DNA of 64,000 nucleotides from Prochlorococcus sp. W8 (GCA_000291825.1 ALPF01000033.1:27652-91651); one strand, 5' to 3'; counted from the first letter of the stretch, positions 9,232 through 18,836 are shown. The notes: generated from the sequence alone by a model not told the origin. Made by a program: numbers and translations.

Positions 9232-10067
9232 AAATTTCTATCTGTTAAAATTTCGATTCCATCACTTAAAACGACAACAGTATGCTCCCATTGGGAAGAT
9301 AATTTGCCATCCCTTGTAACCACCGTCCATCTATCATTTAGTGTTTTACAAAATTTGCTACCTTCATTAATAATCGGCTCAACAGCTAAAGTCATTCCTT
9401 CTCTAAGAGTGATATTGGGGAGATCATTTGTTCGGAAATTAAAAACCGAAGGTTCCTCATGAAGATTTCTGCCTACACCATGGCCAGTATAATCTTCTAC
9501 AACACTAAACCCCTTAGATAACACAACATCTTCAATAGCCCCGGCAATATCCAAAAGACTATTACCTGCTTTAATTTTATTTAATCCAGCAATTAAAGCT
9601 TGATGAGCAACATCACTTAGAAGTTGAACACTTTCATTTACCTTCCCAATACAAATAGTTATGCAACTATCTCCGTGATAACCATTTAAATAAGCGCCCG
9701 TATCAATTTTGACAAGATCACCTGATCGAATGATTTTTTTCTTGCTTGGAATGCCATGAACAACTTCATTATTAATACTTGAACATATACTTCCAGGGAA
9801 CCCATGATATCCTTTAAAGCTTGGCTTAGCTCCCATATCAGTAATTCTTTGTTCAGCAAATTCATCTAATTCCAGAGTACTCATACCAGGCTTTACAAAA
9901 TCAATAATTTCTCTTAAGACTGTTGCCACTACCCTGCTTGATTTTTTCATTAATTTTATTTCTCGAGATGATTTGATCTCGATACCCTTCCTTCCCTCTA
10001 TAAAAGGGACTTGACCATTAGATTTTAAATTATTTTTATTTAACAAAAGTTCTGCAAAATGTTTCAT
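9228..10067 (-). CDS. map: methionine aminopeptidase, type I
   Basis: Removes N-terminal methionine from new proteins. The 279-residue sequence carries the pita-bread fold ligands: [21 protein letters not shown] (metal Asp residues), [12 protein letters not shown] (metal His), [13 protein letters not shown] (metal Glu) and QWEHTVVV (final Glu/His). About 30 residues precede the [19 protein letters not shown] start of the catalytic domain, a little longer than the minimal bacterial enzyme. It has a 252-bp intergenic region upstream shared with divergent rplS. Confidence 0.95.
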   Translation of the reverse strand: MKHFAELLLNKNNLKSNGQVPFIEGRKGIEIKSSREIKLMKKSSRVVATVLREIIDFVKPGMSTLELDEFAEQRITDMGAKPSFKGYHGFPGSICSSINNEVVHGIPSKKKIIRSGDLVKIDTGAYLNGYHGDSCITICIGKVNESVQLLSDVAHQALIAGLNKIKAGNSLLDIAGAIEDVVLSKGFSVVEDYTGHGVGRNLHEEPSVFNFRTNDLPNITLREGMTLAVEPIINEGSKFCKTLNDRWTVVTRDGKLSSQWEHTVVVLSDGIEILTDRNF

Positions 10068-10289
10068 CTGGAAAGGTTGATAATTTAATTAATTGAATCT
10101 AAATTTATCTCTAATTATTGTAGTCTCATCGATTGCTAAATATCAAAAAAGAAATGAAATTTATTACATCAGCTTTTTAAAGAAACATAAATATAATTTA
10201 TCAAAATTATTTAAAAAATATTAAATTTTACGCGGATACAAGTAAGTTTCTTTCAGAAAATGTTTTCTAAAATACATTCGAGAGGGTAG

Positions 10290-10295
10290 TATAGT
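10290..10295 (+). promoter_or_regulatory. possible -10 element (TATAGT) for rplS
   Basis: TATAGT stands 24 nt before the rplS ATG in the 252-bp map/rplS intergenic region, which otherwise holds only AT-rich sequence with no small gene that I could find. A second TATAAT at 10311-10316 is too close to the start codon to act as its promoter. The assignment is by motif only. Confidence 0.35.
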
Positions 10296-10319
10296 TATCT
10301 GTGGTTTTTTTATAATTTT

Positions 10320-10793
10320 ATGACAAAAGAGACTAAAATTAGTAATCCTGAAGAAATCAGTGAAAGCAAAGAAGTTACATCTGAATCATCACAAACTAAG
10401 GAATTAGAAACTTCTAATACCAAAAGTGTTCAACAAATAAATTCTTATGATCTTGTTACAGATTTTGAAGATTCTCAATTAAAAAAAGAATTACCTGAAA
10501 TTTATGTTGGCGACACAGTCAAAGTTGGCGTAAAGATTACAGAAGGTAACAAAGAGAGGGTTCAACCTTATGAAGGCGTTGTCATAGCAAAAAGGCATGG
10601 TGGTTTGAACCAAACCATTACAGTCAGAAGGATCTTTCAGGGAATTGGAGTTGAAAGAATTTTTATGTTACATAGCCCACAAGTTGCCTCACTTAAAGTT
10701 GAAAGGAGAGGCAAAGTTAGAAGAGCTAAGCTATTCTATCTTAGAGACAGAGTAGGTAAGGCTACTCGTGTTAAACAACGCTTCGACCGTTAG
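10320..10793 (+). CDS. rplS: 50S ribosomal protein L19
   Basis: The L19 domain occupies about residues 55-157: [56 protein letters not shown] and [19 protein letters not shown], all standard. The first 50 residues form a Glu/Ser/Thr-rich acidic extension ([19 protein letters not shown]), absent from E. coli L19 but common in picocyanobacteria. An internal start is possible but no better start codon is seen at the domain boundary. It heads the translation cluster with two tRNAs and gltX. Confidence 0.97.
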   Translation: MTKETKISNPEEISESKEVTSESSQTKELETSNTKSVQQINSYDLVTDFEDSQLKKELPEIYVGDTVKVGVKITEGNKERVQPYEGVVIAKRHGGLNQTITVRRIFQGIGVERIFMLHSPQVASLKVERRGKVRRAKLFYLRDRVGKATRVKQRFDR

Positions 10794-10833
10794 AGTTGTA
10801 AAGTAGATTCAGCCTTGTGGTCAAACAGGCGCT

Positions 10834-10839
10834 TATAAT
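10834..10839 (+). promoter_or_regulatory. -10 promoter element (TATAAT) for tRNA-Trp
   Basis: A perfect TATAAT ends 9 nt before the first base of the tRNA-Trp, the right distance for transcription to start at or just before the mature 5' end. The -35 region has only a weak match (TTGTGG with short spacing). Confidence 0.5.
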
Positions 10840-10848
10840 CAACTTAAT

Positions 10849-10921
10849 GCGCCGTTAGTTCAGTTGGTAGAACGCAGGTCTCCAAAACCTGATGTCGGGG
10901 GTTCAAGTCCTCCACGGCGCG
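10849..10921 (+). tRNA. trnW: tRNA-Trp (CCA anticodon)
   Basis: A full cloverleaf of 73 nt: the 7-bp acceptor GCGCCGT pairs with ACGGCGC, the D arm is GTTCAGTTGGTAGAAC, and the anticodon arm CAGGT-CTCCAAA-ACCTG places CCA in the loop. The T arm is GGGGGTTCAAGTCCTCC and the discriminator base is G. No CCA end is encoded. Confidence 0.97.
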
Positions 10922-10958
10922 TTAAAATCAACAATTTGTAATTTTTATTTTTTTTGAG

Positions 10959-11147
10959 ATGGAGTTAGACCTTCAACCTGGGGACGTTGTTAAAGTCCTA
11001 GAATCAGCAGCACTAGGGTGGGTGCGTGCTCGTGTTATCAGAGTTAAATCTGGGGGAAGAGTTGTAGTTCAAAGTGATCAAGGTAGAGAATTTACTGCTC
11101 GCGGTAATCAAGTAAGACTAATAGAGCCTGCTGGATTTAGGCCTTAA
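10959..11147 (+). CDS. small SH3/KOW-like conserved cyanobacterial protein (62 aa)
   Basis: A 62-residue basic protein starting MELDLQPGDVVKVLESAALG with WVRARVIRVKSGGRVVVQS and GREFTARGNQVRLIEPAGF. The pattern of short beta-strands and turns resembles an SH3-like barrel. It lies between tRNA-Trp and tRNA-Asp, close to rplS and gltX, so a link with RNA or translation is possible but unproven. The context appears typical of picocyanobacteria. GC content of this small gene is noticeably higher than its surroundings. Confidence 0.75.
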   Translation: MELDLQPGDVVKVLESAALGWVRARVIRVKSGGRVVVQSDQGREFTARGNQVRLIEPAGFRP

Positions 11148-11251
11148 CATTTTTATGATTATCTTTTAAAAAGATGAAATCATTTCTAGATTTCAAAAAA
11201 AGTTTTCATTACAACAATATTATTCCAGCTTTATCATCTGATAATTTATAG

Positions 11252-11276
11252 TAGTTATGTTAAAAAAGCATAACTA
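11252..11276 (+). other. 8-bp inverted repeat before tRNA-Asp
   Basis: TAGTTATG and CATAACTA are perfect complements around a 9-nt A-rich loop, ending 5 nt before the tRNA-Asp. There is no T-tract after it on the plus strand, so it is a poor intrinsic terminator. It could be an RNA-processing or regulatory hairpin. Immediately upstream (11161-11175) is another short perfect hairpin, ATCTTTT-A-AAAAGAT, just after the 62-aa gene. Confidence 0.35.
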
Positions 11277-11281
11277 ACTTT

Positions 11282-11355
11282 GGGACCGTAGTTCAACTGG
11301 TTAGAGCACCGCCCTGTCACGGCGGAAGTTGCGGGTTCGAATCCCGTCGGTCCCG
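11282..11355 (+). tRNA. trnD: tRNA-Asp (GTC anticodon)
   Basis: A 74-nt cloverleaf: acceptor GGGACCG pairs with CGGTCCC, D arm GTTCAACTGGTTAGAGC, anticodon stem CCGCC/GGCGG with GTC in the loop, T arm GCGGGTTCGAATCCCGT, discriminator G. No encoded CCA. It lies 17 bp before the gltX start codon. Confidence 0.97.
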
Positions 11356-11372
11356 TTCTCAATCTAGAGTAA

Positions 11373-12806
11373 TTGGAAAATCGATTAAGGTTAGCTCCTA
11401 GCCCCACAGGGCTATTTCATATCGGGACAGCAAGAACAGCATTGTTTAATTGGTTATACGCTAAGAAAACAAATGGTAAATTCTTATTAAGAATTGAAGA
11501 TACTGATACTAACCGTTCAAAATCAGAATTTACTGAAAATATTTTAAATGGATTAAATTGGCTTGGTTTAACCTGGGATGACGATCTAATAAGACAAAGC
11601 ACAAGAATAGAAATTCATAAATTAGTTATTAATAAACTTTTAGATCAAGGCTTAGCATATAGATGTTTCACTTCTGAAGAAGAGATTAAAGCATTAAGAG
11701 AAGAACAAAAATTAAAAGGGTTACCGCCCAAGCACGATAATAGGCACAGATCTCTGTCTAAAGAAGAAATCGATAAATTCATTGCTGAAGGTAGATCATC
11801 AGTAATTAGATTTAAAATTAATGATGCTCTAGAAATAACTTGGAAAGATCAAATAAGAGGAGAAATTAAATGGAGAGGCAAAGATCTTGGGGGAGATATG
11901 GTTTTATCAAGAAGGTCTTTTGGTTATGAAATTGGATCTCCACTTTATAATTTAGCAGTAGTAGTTGATGATAACTTTATGAAAATCACTCATGTTGTTA
12001 GAGGCGAAGATCATATCTCAAATACTGCAAAACAAATTTTAATCTACAAAGCTTTAAATTATAAATTACCAATTTTTTCTCACACTCCATTAATTTTGAA
12101 TAGTGAAGGGAAAAAATTATCAAAAAGAGATTCTGTAACTTCAATAGACGATTTTAAAGAAATGGGTTACCTCCCCAAGGCATTGACTAATTATATGGCT
12201 CTCTTAGGTTGGTCAATAAAAGCTGATGATAATGAGATTAAAAACTTAGATGAGATTGCAAAAGATTTTGAATTAACAGATGTAAATAAAGCCGGAGCAA
12301 AATTTAATTGGGAAAAACTTAACTGGATAAATTCGCAATATATAAAAAAAATGGAAGTTAATGATTTACATGAAATTTTTAAAAAATACTGGCAAGAAAA
12401 AGGTTGGAAAGCTCCCTCTAATAAATGGGGTTTTGAATTAACCAACTTATTACAAGATTCAATTATAGTTTTAAATGATATTGTCAATCAATCAGCTCCT
12501 TTTTTTGTAATCCCAAAGATAGATAATGATGGTAGAGCTTTTCTAAAGGAGAATAGTAGAGTTTCTTTAGAAAAAATTTATGAATTGTTAAATCAAGAGG
12601 ATATATACATTAATAAAACTGTTGCAAAAAATCTCATCAATAAGATAAGTCTTGAAAATTCATTAAAAAAAGGGATTGTAATGAGATCTCTCAGGGTTGC
12701 TTTTTTTGGTTGTTTAAGTGGACCTGATTTAGTAAAAAGTTGGGAACTATTCTCAGCAAACAGAGATGATATAAAAAGAATTCAGAGATGCTTAGATACT
12801 TATTAA
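11373..12806 (+). CDS. gltX: glutamyl-tRNA synthetase
   Basis: Class I aminoacyl-tRNA synthetase charging tRNA-Glu, which in cyanobacteria also feeds tetrapyrrole synthesis. The N-terminal [20 protein letters not shown] contains the HIGH-type motif and KKLSKRDSV near residue 250 is the KMSKS equivalent. The 477-residue length is normal for a bacterial GluRS. The start is TTG, giving [13 protein letters not shown], exactly where the family begins. The C-terminal anticodon-binding region contains the [12 protein letters not shown] and [13 protein letters not shown] blocks. It converges on the antiporter gene with 6 bp between stops. Confidence 0.97.
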   Translation: MENRLRLAPSPTGLFHIGTARTALFNWLYAKKTNGKFLLRIEDTDTNRSKSEFTENILNGLNWLGLTWDDDLIRQSTRIEIHKLVINKLLDQGLAYRCFTSEEEIKALREEQKLKGLPPKHDNRHRSLSKEEIDKFIAEGRSSVIRFKINDALEITWKDQIRGEIKWRGKDLGGDMVLSRRSFGYEIGSPLYNLAVVVDDNFMKITHVVRGEDHISNTAKQILIYKALNYKLPIFSHTPLILNSEGKKLSKRDSVTSIDDFKEMGYLPKALTNYMALLGWSIKADDNEIKNLDEIAKDFELTDVNKAGAKFNWEKLNWINSQYIKKMEVNDLHEIFKKYWQEKGWKAPSNKWGFELTNLLQDSIIVLNDIVNQSAPFFVIPKIDNDGRAFLKENSRVSLEKIYELLNQEDIYINKTVAKNLINKISLENSLKKGIVMRSLRVAFFGCLSGPDLVKSWELFSANRDDIKRIQRCLDTY

Positions 12807-12812
12807 TTTTAA

Positions 12813-14009
12813 TTATTTAGACTCTATTAAATTCAAAAAATTTGCCAAGGGCTTTGCTGTTAAACCTTGAATACCTACTGTCATTAATATAGTAAGAAAA
12901 ACAAGCCCCTGTAAGCGTCCAGCACCTAAGACACCAGCCTGCTCAAGTCTTATTGAGAATAAAGATGCAACTGCGGCAGTTACAATTCCTCTTGGCGCCA
13001 ACCAAGCTAAAAATACTCTCTCTTTAATCTCTAATTCTTGACCTATTGTTGCCAAGGATATTGCTATTGGTCTAACTAATATCATCATTAATAATACGCA
13101 AATCACACCTCCCCAGCCAAGGGGACTTAATTCACCCCATGAGACATCAGATGCAAGGAGTGGGAATAAAACTGTAATAGCCAATTGAGCTAATTCGCTG
13201 ATTAAATTATCTAACCTATCTTTATCAATAACTTCTCTTTTACCAACAATAAACCCTGCTGCTACAGAAGCTGGCAAACCAGATTCTGGGAGAAAATATT
13301 CGCAAATTCCATAAACTAAAAAAATTATTCCTACTGTAATTTGCAATTCAATCCCAAATGATGATTGATTTTTAATCCTTTTAAGTATCTCTGACAAAAA
13401 CCAACCAGCGATCACGCCAATCAGAACTCCGCCTCCTAATCTTTGCATTAAAGCTATTAAGACTTCTTTGAAGCCATGCAAATCTCCTAATAACAACTCA
13501 AGTAAAAGTAATGCCAATACCGCACCAATGGGTTCTAGGACTAATCCCTCTGCCTTTAACACATCTGATAAAGGAGAAGCTAAGTTAATTTGTTCCACTA
13601 GAGGTGATATAACTGTGGGCCCAGTTGCCAAAACAATAGCACTATATACTCCTGCAACAGGCCAGGACAATCCAGCAAAAAGATGAGCAACCAATACCCC
13701 TCCTGTTAGCGAAATAATAAGCCTGAGCAAAGAAATCCTTAAAACAGTATTTCTGATATTTCCTTCTGGCAATTTCAGATTGAGTCCTCCCTCAAAAAGA
13801 ACAAGACATACTAAAAGCCCTACAATTGTTTCTAAGCCTTGACCTAAATCCAAAGGCTCAACTAAGCCAAAGCCAGACCTTCCTATAAGTAATCCAGAAA
13901 GTAAAAGCAATACTACACTTGGAAACCCAGTTATGGAAGAAAATAAACGGGCTATAGCTCCTGCAAAAACAGTAATTCCCCATAACAAACCTAGCCGTTC
14001 AGGCGTCAT
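12813..14009 (-). CDS. cation/proton antiporter (CPA1-like membrane protein)
   Basis: A 398-residue protein with about 11-12 hydrophobic segments. It includes the VLFEGGLNLKL block and ATGPTVISPLVEQINL near residue 130, typical of the monovalent cation:proton antiporter family (Na+/H+ exchanger fold), and the late APRGIVTAAVASLFS helix also characteristic of it. It probably exchanges Na+ or K+ for H+ across the plasma or thylakoid membrane; ion specificity is not readable. There is no soluble C-terminal regulatory domain, so the protein is at the short end of the family. Confidence 0.85.
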   Translation of the reverse strand: MTPERLGLLWGITVFAGAIARLFSSITGFPSVVLLLLSGLLIGRSGFGLVEPLDLGQGLETIVGLLVCLVLFEGGLNLKLPEGNIRNTVLRISLLRLIISLTGGVLVAHLFAGLSWPVAGVYSAIVLATGPTVISPLVEQINLASPLSDVLKAEGLVLEPIGAVLALLLLELLLGDLHGFKEVLIALMQRLGGGVLIGVIAGWFLSEILKRIKNQSSFGIELQITVGIIFLVYGICEYFLPESGLPASVAAGFIVGKREVIDKDRLDNLISELAQLAITVLFPLLASDVSWGELSPLGWGGVICVLLMMILVRPIAISLATIGQELEIKERVFLAWLAPRGIVTAAVASLFSIRLEQAGVLGAGRLQGLVFLTILMTVGIQGLTAKPLANFLNLIESK

Positions 14010-14154
14010 ATAGATTTCCGATAAAAATTTCTATCAATTTATTTGATTAAATCAATAATAATAACTTTAGTCCACTTATATAAAATAGTAATTAATCTTT
14101 TGCAGAAGAATTTACACTTAAAGTTTTAATTTATAGGATTTTTATCTAAGAAAT

Positions 14155-14334
14155 TCAAGAGGAAAATCTATTAAAAATAGTAATTAAAATCAAAATAAAC
14201 CCAATTCCTACTGTAGCCATTCTTCCATTCCATATTTCAGCCTGGGGAGTAAAGCCTCTTTTCCAAAGATTCAATTCTTCTTTGCCAACAAGTTGTTTTG
14301 TTTCAGTTTCAATTTTGTTCATTTTTTTACTCAT
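14155..14334 (-). CDS. high-light-inducible protein (Hli/HLIP)
   Basis: A 59-residue single-helix protein beginning MSKKMNKIETETKQLVGKEE. It carries the chlorophyll a/b-binding-like motif FTPQAEIWNGRMATVGIGF (conserved Glu, Asn and Arg that bind chlorophyll) followed by the rest of one membrane helix. Hli proteins protect photosystems under high light and bind pigments during assembly. A second ATG four codons in is an alternative start. It sits 9 bp upstream of tsaD's stop side on the same strand, directly downstream of tsaD, with a 145-bp AT-rich stretch after it. Confidence 0.93.
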   Translation of the reverse strand: MSKKMNKIETETKQLVGKEELNLWKRGFTPQAEIWNGRMATVGIGFILILITIFNRFSS

Positions 14335-14343
14335 TGAAGTTAA

Positions 14344-15414
14344 TCAAAAGGGTGGAATCTTGTGATATAGAGAAAGTGCTTCATCTACAGGCAGTCTTGC
14401 GGAGACACCTAATTTTAAAGAACTTTCATAATCACCCAAATTTAATCTAGATAAAGCTGCAGCGCCAATCATTGCTGCATTATCTGTACATAAGGATAAG
14501 GGTGCTAAATGAACTCTAATAGATTTTTTAGCTGCTTCACTAATCATCATTTTTCTTAACGTATTATTTGCCGCTACTCCACCTACTACAACAAGATCTA
14601 ATAAATTATTGTCAATTACACAATTAATCGATCTTTCAACTAAAACCTCTGCGACTACTCTCTCAAAGCTAGCTGCAATATCTTCAATAGGCAAAATCAC
14701 ATTATTTTTATTAAATTTTTCCGTTAATCTTAATACAGCTGTTTTTAACCCGCTGAAAGAAAAATCGTATTTAAGAAATCCTCCTTTTTTATCTGATATT
14801 TTACATTTCGGAAGATCAAATTTGAATGAATCCCCTTCCTTTGCAGCCTTTTCAATTGCAGGACCTCCTGGATAACTTAATCCTAATAACCTACCAACTT
14901 TATCAAAAGCCTCGCCCGCCGCATCATCATAACTTCGACCAAGTCTTTCCATCACTCTCCTCTTTCCAACTTGAATTAATTCTGTATGGCCTCCGCTTAC
15001 CAATAAAACAATAAATGGTGGTTTAGGTGGATTCTCTGAAAATAAAATTGATGAAAGGTGACCTTCGAGGTGATGTATTCCTAAAAAAGGTTTTGAATAA
15101 AAGGCACAAAGTGTCCTAGCTGCTACAGATCCGACCCTTAGTGAACCAACTAATCCAGGAGCTACTGTTGAAGCAATTGCATCAATTTCTTGATAATTCA
15201 CATCTGCTACTTCAATTGCTTTAGAAATAACAAAATGGATTAATTCTAAATGCTTTCTAGCTGCAAGTTCTGGTACTACTCCTCCCCACTTAGAATGATC
15301 TTTTATTTGTGAAGCTACTATGTTGGAGTTAATTTTATAAATACCTCTTTTATTAGTAACAACTGAGGCGGCAGTCTCATCACAACTTGTTTCAATAGCA
15401 AGTACTTTGGTCAT
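14344..15414 (-). CDS. tsaD: tRNA N6-adenosine threonylcarbamoyltransferase TsaD
   Basis: Transfers the threonylcarbamoyl group to A37 of ANN-decoding tRNAs, with TsaB and TsaE. The 356-residue sequence has LAIETSCDETAASVV at the N-terminus, HLEGHLSSILF with the metal-binding HxxxH, LLVSGGHTELIQV and GRSYDDAAGEAFDKVGRLLG, then VVVGGVAANNTLRKMM and CTDNAAMIGAAAL. All catalytic and nucleotide-binding motifs are present. It is divergent from psaF (70 bp apart) and may be co-transcribed with the hli gene. Confidence 0.97.
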   Translation of the reverse strand: MTKVLAIETSCDETAASVVTNKRGIYKINSNIVASQIKDHSKWGGVVPELAARKHLELIHFVISKAIEVADVNYQEIDAIASTVAPGLVGSLRVGSVAARTLCAFYSKPFLGIHHLEGHLSSILFSENPPKPPFIVLLVSGGHTELIQVGKRRVMERLGRSYDDAAGEAFDKVGRLLGLSYPGGPAIEKAAKEGDSFKFDLPKCKISDKKGGFLKYDFSFSGLKTAVLRLTEKFNKNNVILPIEDIAASFERVVAEVLVERSINCVIDNNLLDLVVVGGVAANNTLRKMMISEAAKKSIRVHLAPLSLCTDNAAMIGAAALSRLNLGDYESSLKLGVSARLPVDEALSLYHKIPPF

Positions 15415-15484
15415 ATAATTAACCTAAACGTTTTAGAGTGTTAATCACTAGTTTATTACTTTAGTGCATTAAAGATTGCAAACT

Positions 15485-16039
15485 ATGAAACTTTTATTCT
15501 CAATAATAACTTCGGTTTTACTGATTATAGGGATAGCTCCAAGCGCTTTTGCAGCAAAAGGAGCCACTCTTAATGCTGATAGAGCTAGTACAGAATATAC
15601 TGCATCTGCACTACAAAGATGTTCAGAAAATCCAAAATTCATTGAAAGAGCTAGTTCAGCAACAACTCAAAAAGACATTATTAGATTCGAACGTTATGGT
15701 AAAGCATTATGCGGAGACGATGGTTTACCTCATTTAATTATTGGCCCTCCACTTGAACCTTTTGGAGCGTTACTTAATAGAGGTCATGAAGGTGATTTAC
15801 TTATACCTGGAGTTCTATTCATTTATATAGCTGGAATAATCGGTTGGTCAGGAAGAGAATATTTAATTGAATCTAAGAAGACCAAAGATCCTGCTGATAT
15901 GGAAATAATTATTGACTTCAAGCTTGCGAGAAGATGTCTTGTAAAAGGAGCTCAATGGCCTTTACTTGCAAATAGGCAGGGTAGAAATGGTGACTTACGA
16001 GAAAAGGATAAAAACATTACCGTAAACGGCCCTCGCTAA
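15485..16039 (+). CDS. psaF: photosystem I reaction centre subunit III (PsaF)
   Basis: A lumen-side PSI subunit with one membrane helix that helps dock plastocyanin or cytochrome c6. It begins MKLLFSIITSVLLIIGIAPS, a Sec signal peptide cleaved after AFA-AKG. It has LQRCSENPKF and YGKALCGDDGLPHLI (the two conserved Cys), and the membrane segment LLIPGVLFIYIAGIIGWSGR. An upstream in-frame TTG three codons earlier is less likely than this ATG. psaJ follows after 30 bp, the usual psaF-psaJ operon. Confidence 0.97.
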   Translation: MKLLFSIITSVLLIIGIAPSAFAAKGATLNADRASTEYTASALQRCSENPKFIERASSATTQKDIIRFERYGKALCGDDGLPHLIIGPPLEPFGALLNRGHEGDLLIPGVLFIYIAGIIGWSGREYLIESKKTKDPADMEIIIDFKLARRCLVKGAQWPLLANRQGRNGDLREKDKNITVNGPR

Positions 16040-16069
16040 AACTAATTTTAACTTCAAATCTTTTTCAAA

Positions 16070-16204
16070 ATGTTCAAAATTTTTAATACAAAATTCATGA
16101 GATCAGCCCCTGTTGTAGCAGCAATATGGCTCTCAATTACTGCGGGAATAATTATTGAATTTAATAGATTTTTCCCAGATCTTTTATTCCATCCTATGAG
16201 TTAA
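16070..16204 (+). CDS. psaJ: photosystem I reaction centre subunit IX (PsaJ)
   Basis: A 44-residue protein starting [20 protein letters not shown], then one membrane helix ([14 protein letters not shown]) and the short lumenal end [10 protein letters not shown], which matches PsaJ in length and pattern. It stabilises PsaF in photosystem I. It is the second gene of psaF-psaJ and ends 12 bp from the convergent gmk stop. Confidence 0.96.
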   Translation: MFKIFNTKFMRSAPVVAAIWLSITAGIIIEFNRFFPDLLFHPMS

Positions 16205-16216
16205 ATAATTAATAAT

Positions 16217-16771
16217 TTACAGAGAAATGACTTTCAATATTGTTTCTACAGTTTCATCTAAATCCAAATTTGTTATGACGTAATCGAAATTTTTAGCTGA
16301 ATCAATTTCAAAAGAAGCCCTTTCAAGTCTTTTTATTATTGATTCTTCGTTTTCAGTACCTCTATTCCTAATCCTTTTCTCAAGTTCATTCTTACTTGGA
16401 GGTGTAATAAAGATTGATAATGAATCAGGAAATTTTTTTCTTATTTGCTCAGCGCCTTCCACTTCAATCTCAAGAATAACCTTAAATCCTTTATTAATCT
16501 TTTGAATAACTGGTTTTAAAGGAGTCCCATAATAATTATCTGCAAATTTAGCCCACTCAATTAACAATTCATTCTCTATCATCTCTTCAAATTGCGAATT
16601 ACTCAAAAAATAATAATTTTCACCTTCTACCTCTCCCTCTCTTGGTTTTCTTGTTGTAGCTGAAATTGAGACCCAAAAACTCTTATCTTTTTTAATAATT
16701 TTTTCAATTATAGTCCCCTTACCAACCCCGCTTGGGCCAGTTAAAATGATTAGTTGATTGAAGTTTTTCAT
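16217..16771 (-). CDS. gmk: guanylate kinase
   Basis: Phosphorylates GMP to GDP. The 184-residue product has the P-loop GPSGVGKGTIIEKI near the N-terminus, the GMP-binding SATTRKPREGEVEGENYYFL, EWAKFADNYYGTP, and the LID region RIRNRGTENEESIIKRLERA. Length and motif order are typical. It is divergent from the RqcH-like gene with about 50 bp between the start codons and converges on psaJ. Confidence 0.96.
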   Translation of the reverse strand: MKNFNQLIILTGPSGVGKGTIIEKIIKKDKSFWVSISATTRKPREGEVEGENYYFLSNSQFEEMIENELLIEWAKFADNYYGTPLKPVIQKINKGFKVILEIEVEGAEQIRKKFPDSLSIFITPPSKNELEKRIRNRGTENEESIIKRLERASFEIDSAKNFDYVITNLDLDETVETILKVISL

Positions 16772-16820
16772 ATAAAATACTTTGCTGTAAGATAGACTTT
16801 CTAAGAAAGCTTAATAAATA

Positions 16821-18536
16821 ATGCAAAAAGGTATTCCTCAAATAATGGATGTAACTTCCATTAAATCTATCTTGCATTATCTATCAAGAGAAATTTTACC
16901 CTCGAGATTTGAGGCTGCTCAACAACCAGAGCCAAATATAATACAGATAGGGTTGAGAGGGATAAATAATACTAGTTGGATAGAAGTCAGCTGGCAAGGA
17001 GATTGCGCAAGAATTGTAAAAATTAATCGTCCAGATAAACTTGGTTCTCAAAGTACACTTGCCAAACAATTGAGTTATGGCCTGAAATATATGGCTTTAG
17101 TACTTATTGAGCAAGATAAATTTGAAAGAGTCATAAAATTTTCATTTGCGAAAAAGCCTGGAGATTTGATTGATAAATACCTAATTTTTGAACTTATGGG
17201 TAAACACAGTAATATTTTTTATTTAGACAAAAATTTAAAAATAATTGCAGCAGGCAAACAAGTTAAATCAACGCAGTCAAGCTATAGAACTATATCTACT
17301 GGAGATATATATAAAGAACCTCCCTTAAATATTAAAAAAGAACCTAATGAGATTGAAACTTTTCAAGAATGGAAATCGATATTAAAGGTTGTACCAGACA
17401 CCCTAAAAAATTCTTTATTAAGTAATTATCAGGGAGTAAGTCCGATATTAATTAAACAAATTGAATATCTTTCAAATCTAGAAGGCAATAATGTTATGAA
17501 TCAATATGTTGATTTAATTGAAGATAAATACTTAAAAGAAATTTTTATTATTTGGAATAAATGGATTGATAGATATAAAAATAATAAATTTAAATTTTCA
17601 ATATTTAATAATTATTTTTATAGTGTATGGTTTTCAGAAACTGAAGTTAGAGACAACAATAATATAGATCTTTGCGAAGGATTAAGTAATTATTACAATC
17701 AATATTTGAATTTAAAAAAAATGGATGGAATTTTTTCTCAAATTGATGGTTTAATTTTTAAACAAATTTCTATTGAGAGGAGAAACTACAATCTCCAAAG
17801 AAAACTTCTTGAAAATTCTGAAAACTTTGAGAGTTTTAAAAATAAAGCAGATAATATTTTTTTAAAATTAAATTTAGAAAAAAAGGATATCTTAGAGGCT
17901 GAAAAACTATATAAGAAATCTAAGAAACTCAAAAGAGCTATAAATCTTATTAAAGAAAGACTCGATATTTATAAAAACAAACTTAATCGATTAGAAGAAT
18001 ATAGATTTATGCTGGATAATATTAAATCTAATAACATTGGTAAAATACCCAATAAATTGGATTTATTAGAAGAACTTAAATACGAATTATCCAATGAATT
18101 TAACCTAAGAAAAAAAAGGTTTAATTCTAGTAAAGTGAATTTTCAAAAAAACCAATCTTCTCCTATACAAATTATTTCTCCTGGGGGGTTGGACATATTA
18201 ATTGGCAGAAATATGAGACAAAATGATTTAATAACTTTTAAACTTTCAAAGAAACAAGACTTATGGTTTCATGCTCAAGAATCTCCTGGGAGTCACGTTC
18301 TTTTAAAGTCTTCAAGTAAAGTGCCTAACGATGACGATATTCAAATAGCTGCAGATCTTGCAGCATTTTTTTGTAAAGCCAAAGGTAATTTAAGAGTTTC
18401 TATTAACCAAGTTAAAGTTAAAGATATACAAAAAATCAGTAAAGCTGGATTAGGTTGCGTTTCTTTTAAAAACAGCGAAATTATATGGGGTAATCCTACA
18501 AGAGGCAAAGAATATATAAAAAAAAATACTGAATGA
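16821..18536 (+). CDS. rqcH: NFACT/Rqc2-family RNA-binding protein (RqcH homologue)
   Basis: A 571-residue protein of the family that binds stalled 50S-peptidyl-tRNA complexes and adds C-terminal alanine tails. The N-terminal NFACT-N domain covers about residues 10-200 (LPSRFEAAQQPEPNIIQIGL, IFELMGKHSNIFYLD). A Lys-rich helical coiled coil spans about 300-430. The C-terminal NFACT-R domain contains GRNMRQNDLITF and KQDLWFHAQESPGSHVLL, including the DLWFHA signature. Starts at MQKGIPQIMDVTS or at the internal Met 9 are both plausible; I keep the longer one. Confidence 0.9.
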   Translation: MQKGIPQIMDVTSIKSILHYLSREILPSRFEAAQQPEPNIIQIGLRGINNTSWIEVSWQGDCARIVKINRPDKLGSQSTLAKQLSYGLKYMALVLIEQDKFERVIKFSFAKKPGDLIDKYLIFELMGKHSNIFYLDKNLKIIAAGKQVKSTQSSYRTISTGDIYKEPPLNIKKEPNEIETFQEWKSILKVVPDTLKNSLLSNYQGVSPILIKQIEYLSNLEGNNVMNQYVDLIEDKYLKEIFIIWNKWIDRYKNNKFKFSIFNNYFYSVWFSETEVRDNNNIDLCEGLSNYYNQYLNLKKMDGIFSQIDGLIFKQISIERRNYNLQRKLLENSENFESFKNKADNIFLKLNLEKKDILEAEKLYKKSKKLKRAINLIKERLDIYKNKLNRLEEYRFMLDNIKSNNIGKIPNKLDLLEELKYELSNEFNLRKKRFNSSKVNFQKNQSSPIQIISPGGLDILIGRNMRQNDLITFKLSKKQDLWFHAQESPGSHVLLKSSSKVPNDDDIQIAADLAAFFCKAKGNLRVSINQVKVKDIQKISKAGLGCVSFKNSEIIWGNPTRGKEYIKKNTE

Positions 18537-18575
18537 TTAATTTCATATATAATTGGAAAAAAATTGTAAGAAGTT

Positions 18576-18836
18576 ATGATTGAATTTCTCCTTGGAAACC
18601 ATGAATTTCTAGGAAATCATACTATTCCAGAGTTTTTAGTTGGATATATCTTTGGGGCAGCTTTAATAATAGGCGCTCCAACAGTGTTTTTACTTTTGGC
18701 ATTTATCAGTGCATTGATGAAAACCAATGGAAAAATGGGAGGATATCGAGAATATGAAACATATGGTGAGTCTACTCTTAATGATTGTCCTCCATTCCTT
18801 TTACCTGATCCAACAAATCCAAAATTCAATAAATAA
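18576..18836 (+). CDS. small membrane protein, unknown (86 aa)
   Basis: The product has a hydrophobic central segment (FLVGYIFGAALIIGAPTVFL, continuing for about 10 more residues) consistent with one or two membrane helices. It is followed by a polar C-terminus rich in Pro, Asn and Tyr (YREYETYGESTLNDCPPFLL). Repeated GNHEFLGNH at the N-terminus is a small internal duplication. It lies between the RqcH-like gene and tatC on the same strand and may be part of a tatC transcript. No family recognised; a thylakoid-associated role is only a guess. Confidence 0.65.
   Translation: MIEFLLGNHEFLGNHTIPEFLVGYIFGAALIIGAPTVFLLLAFISALMKTNGKMGGYREYETYGESTLNDCPPFLLPDPTNPKFNK

Noticed and set aside
11174..11251. 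25-residue frame MKSFLDFKK... between the 62-aa gene and tRNA-Asp
   Set aside because: Too short, no family or composition bias; likely chance in AT-rich spacer.
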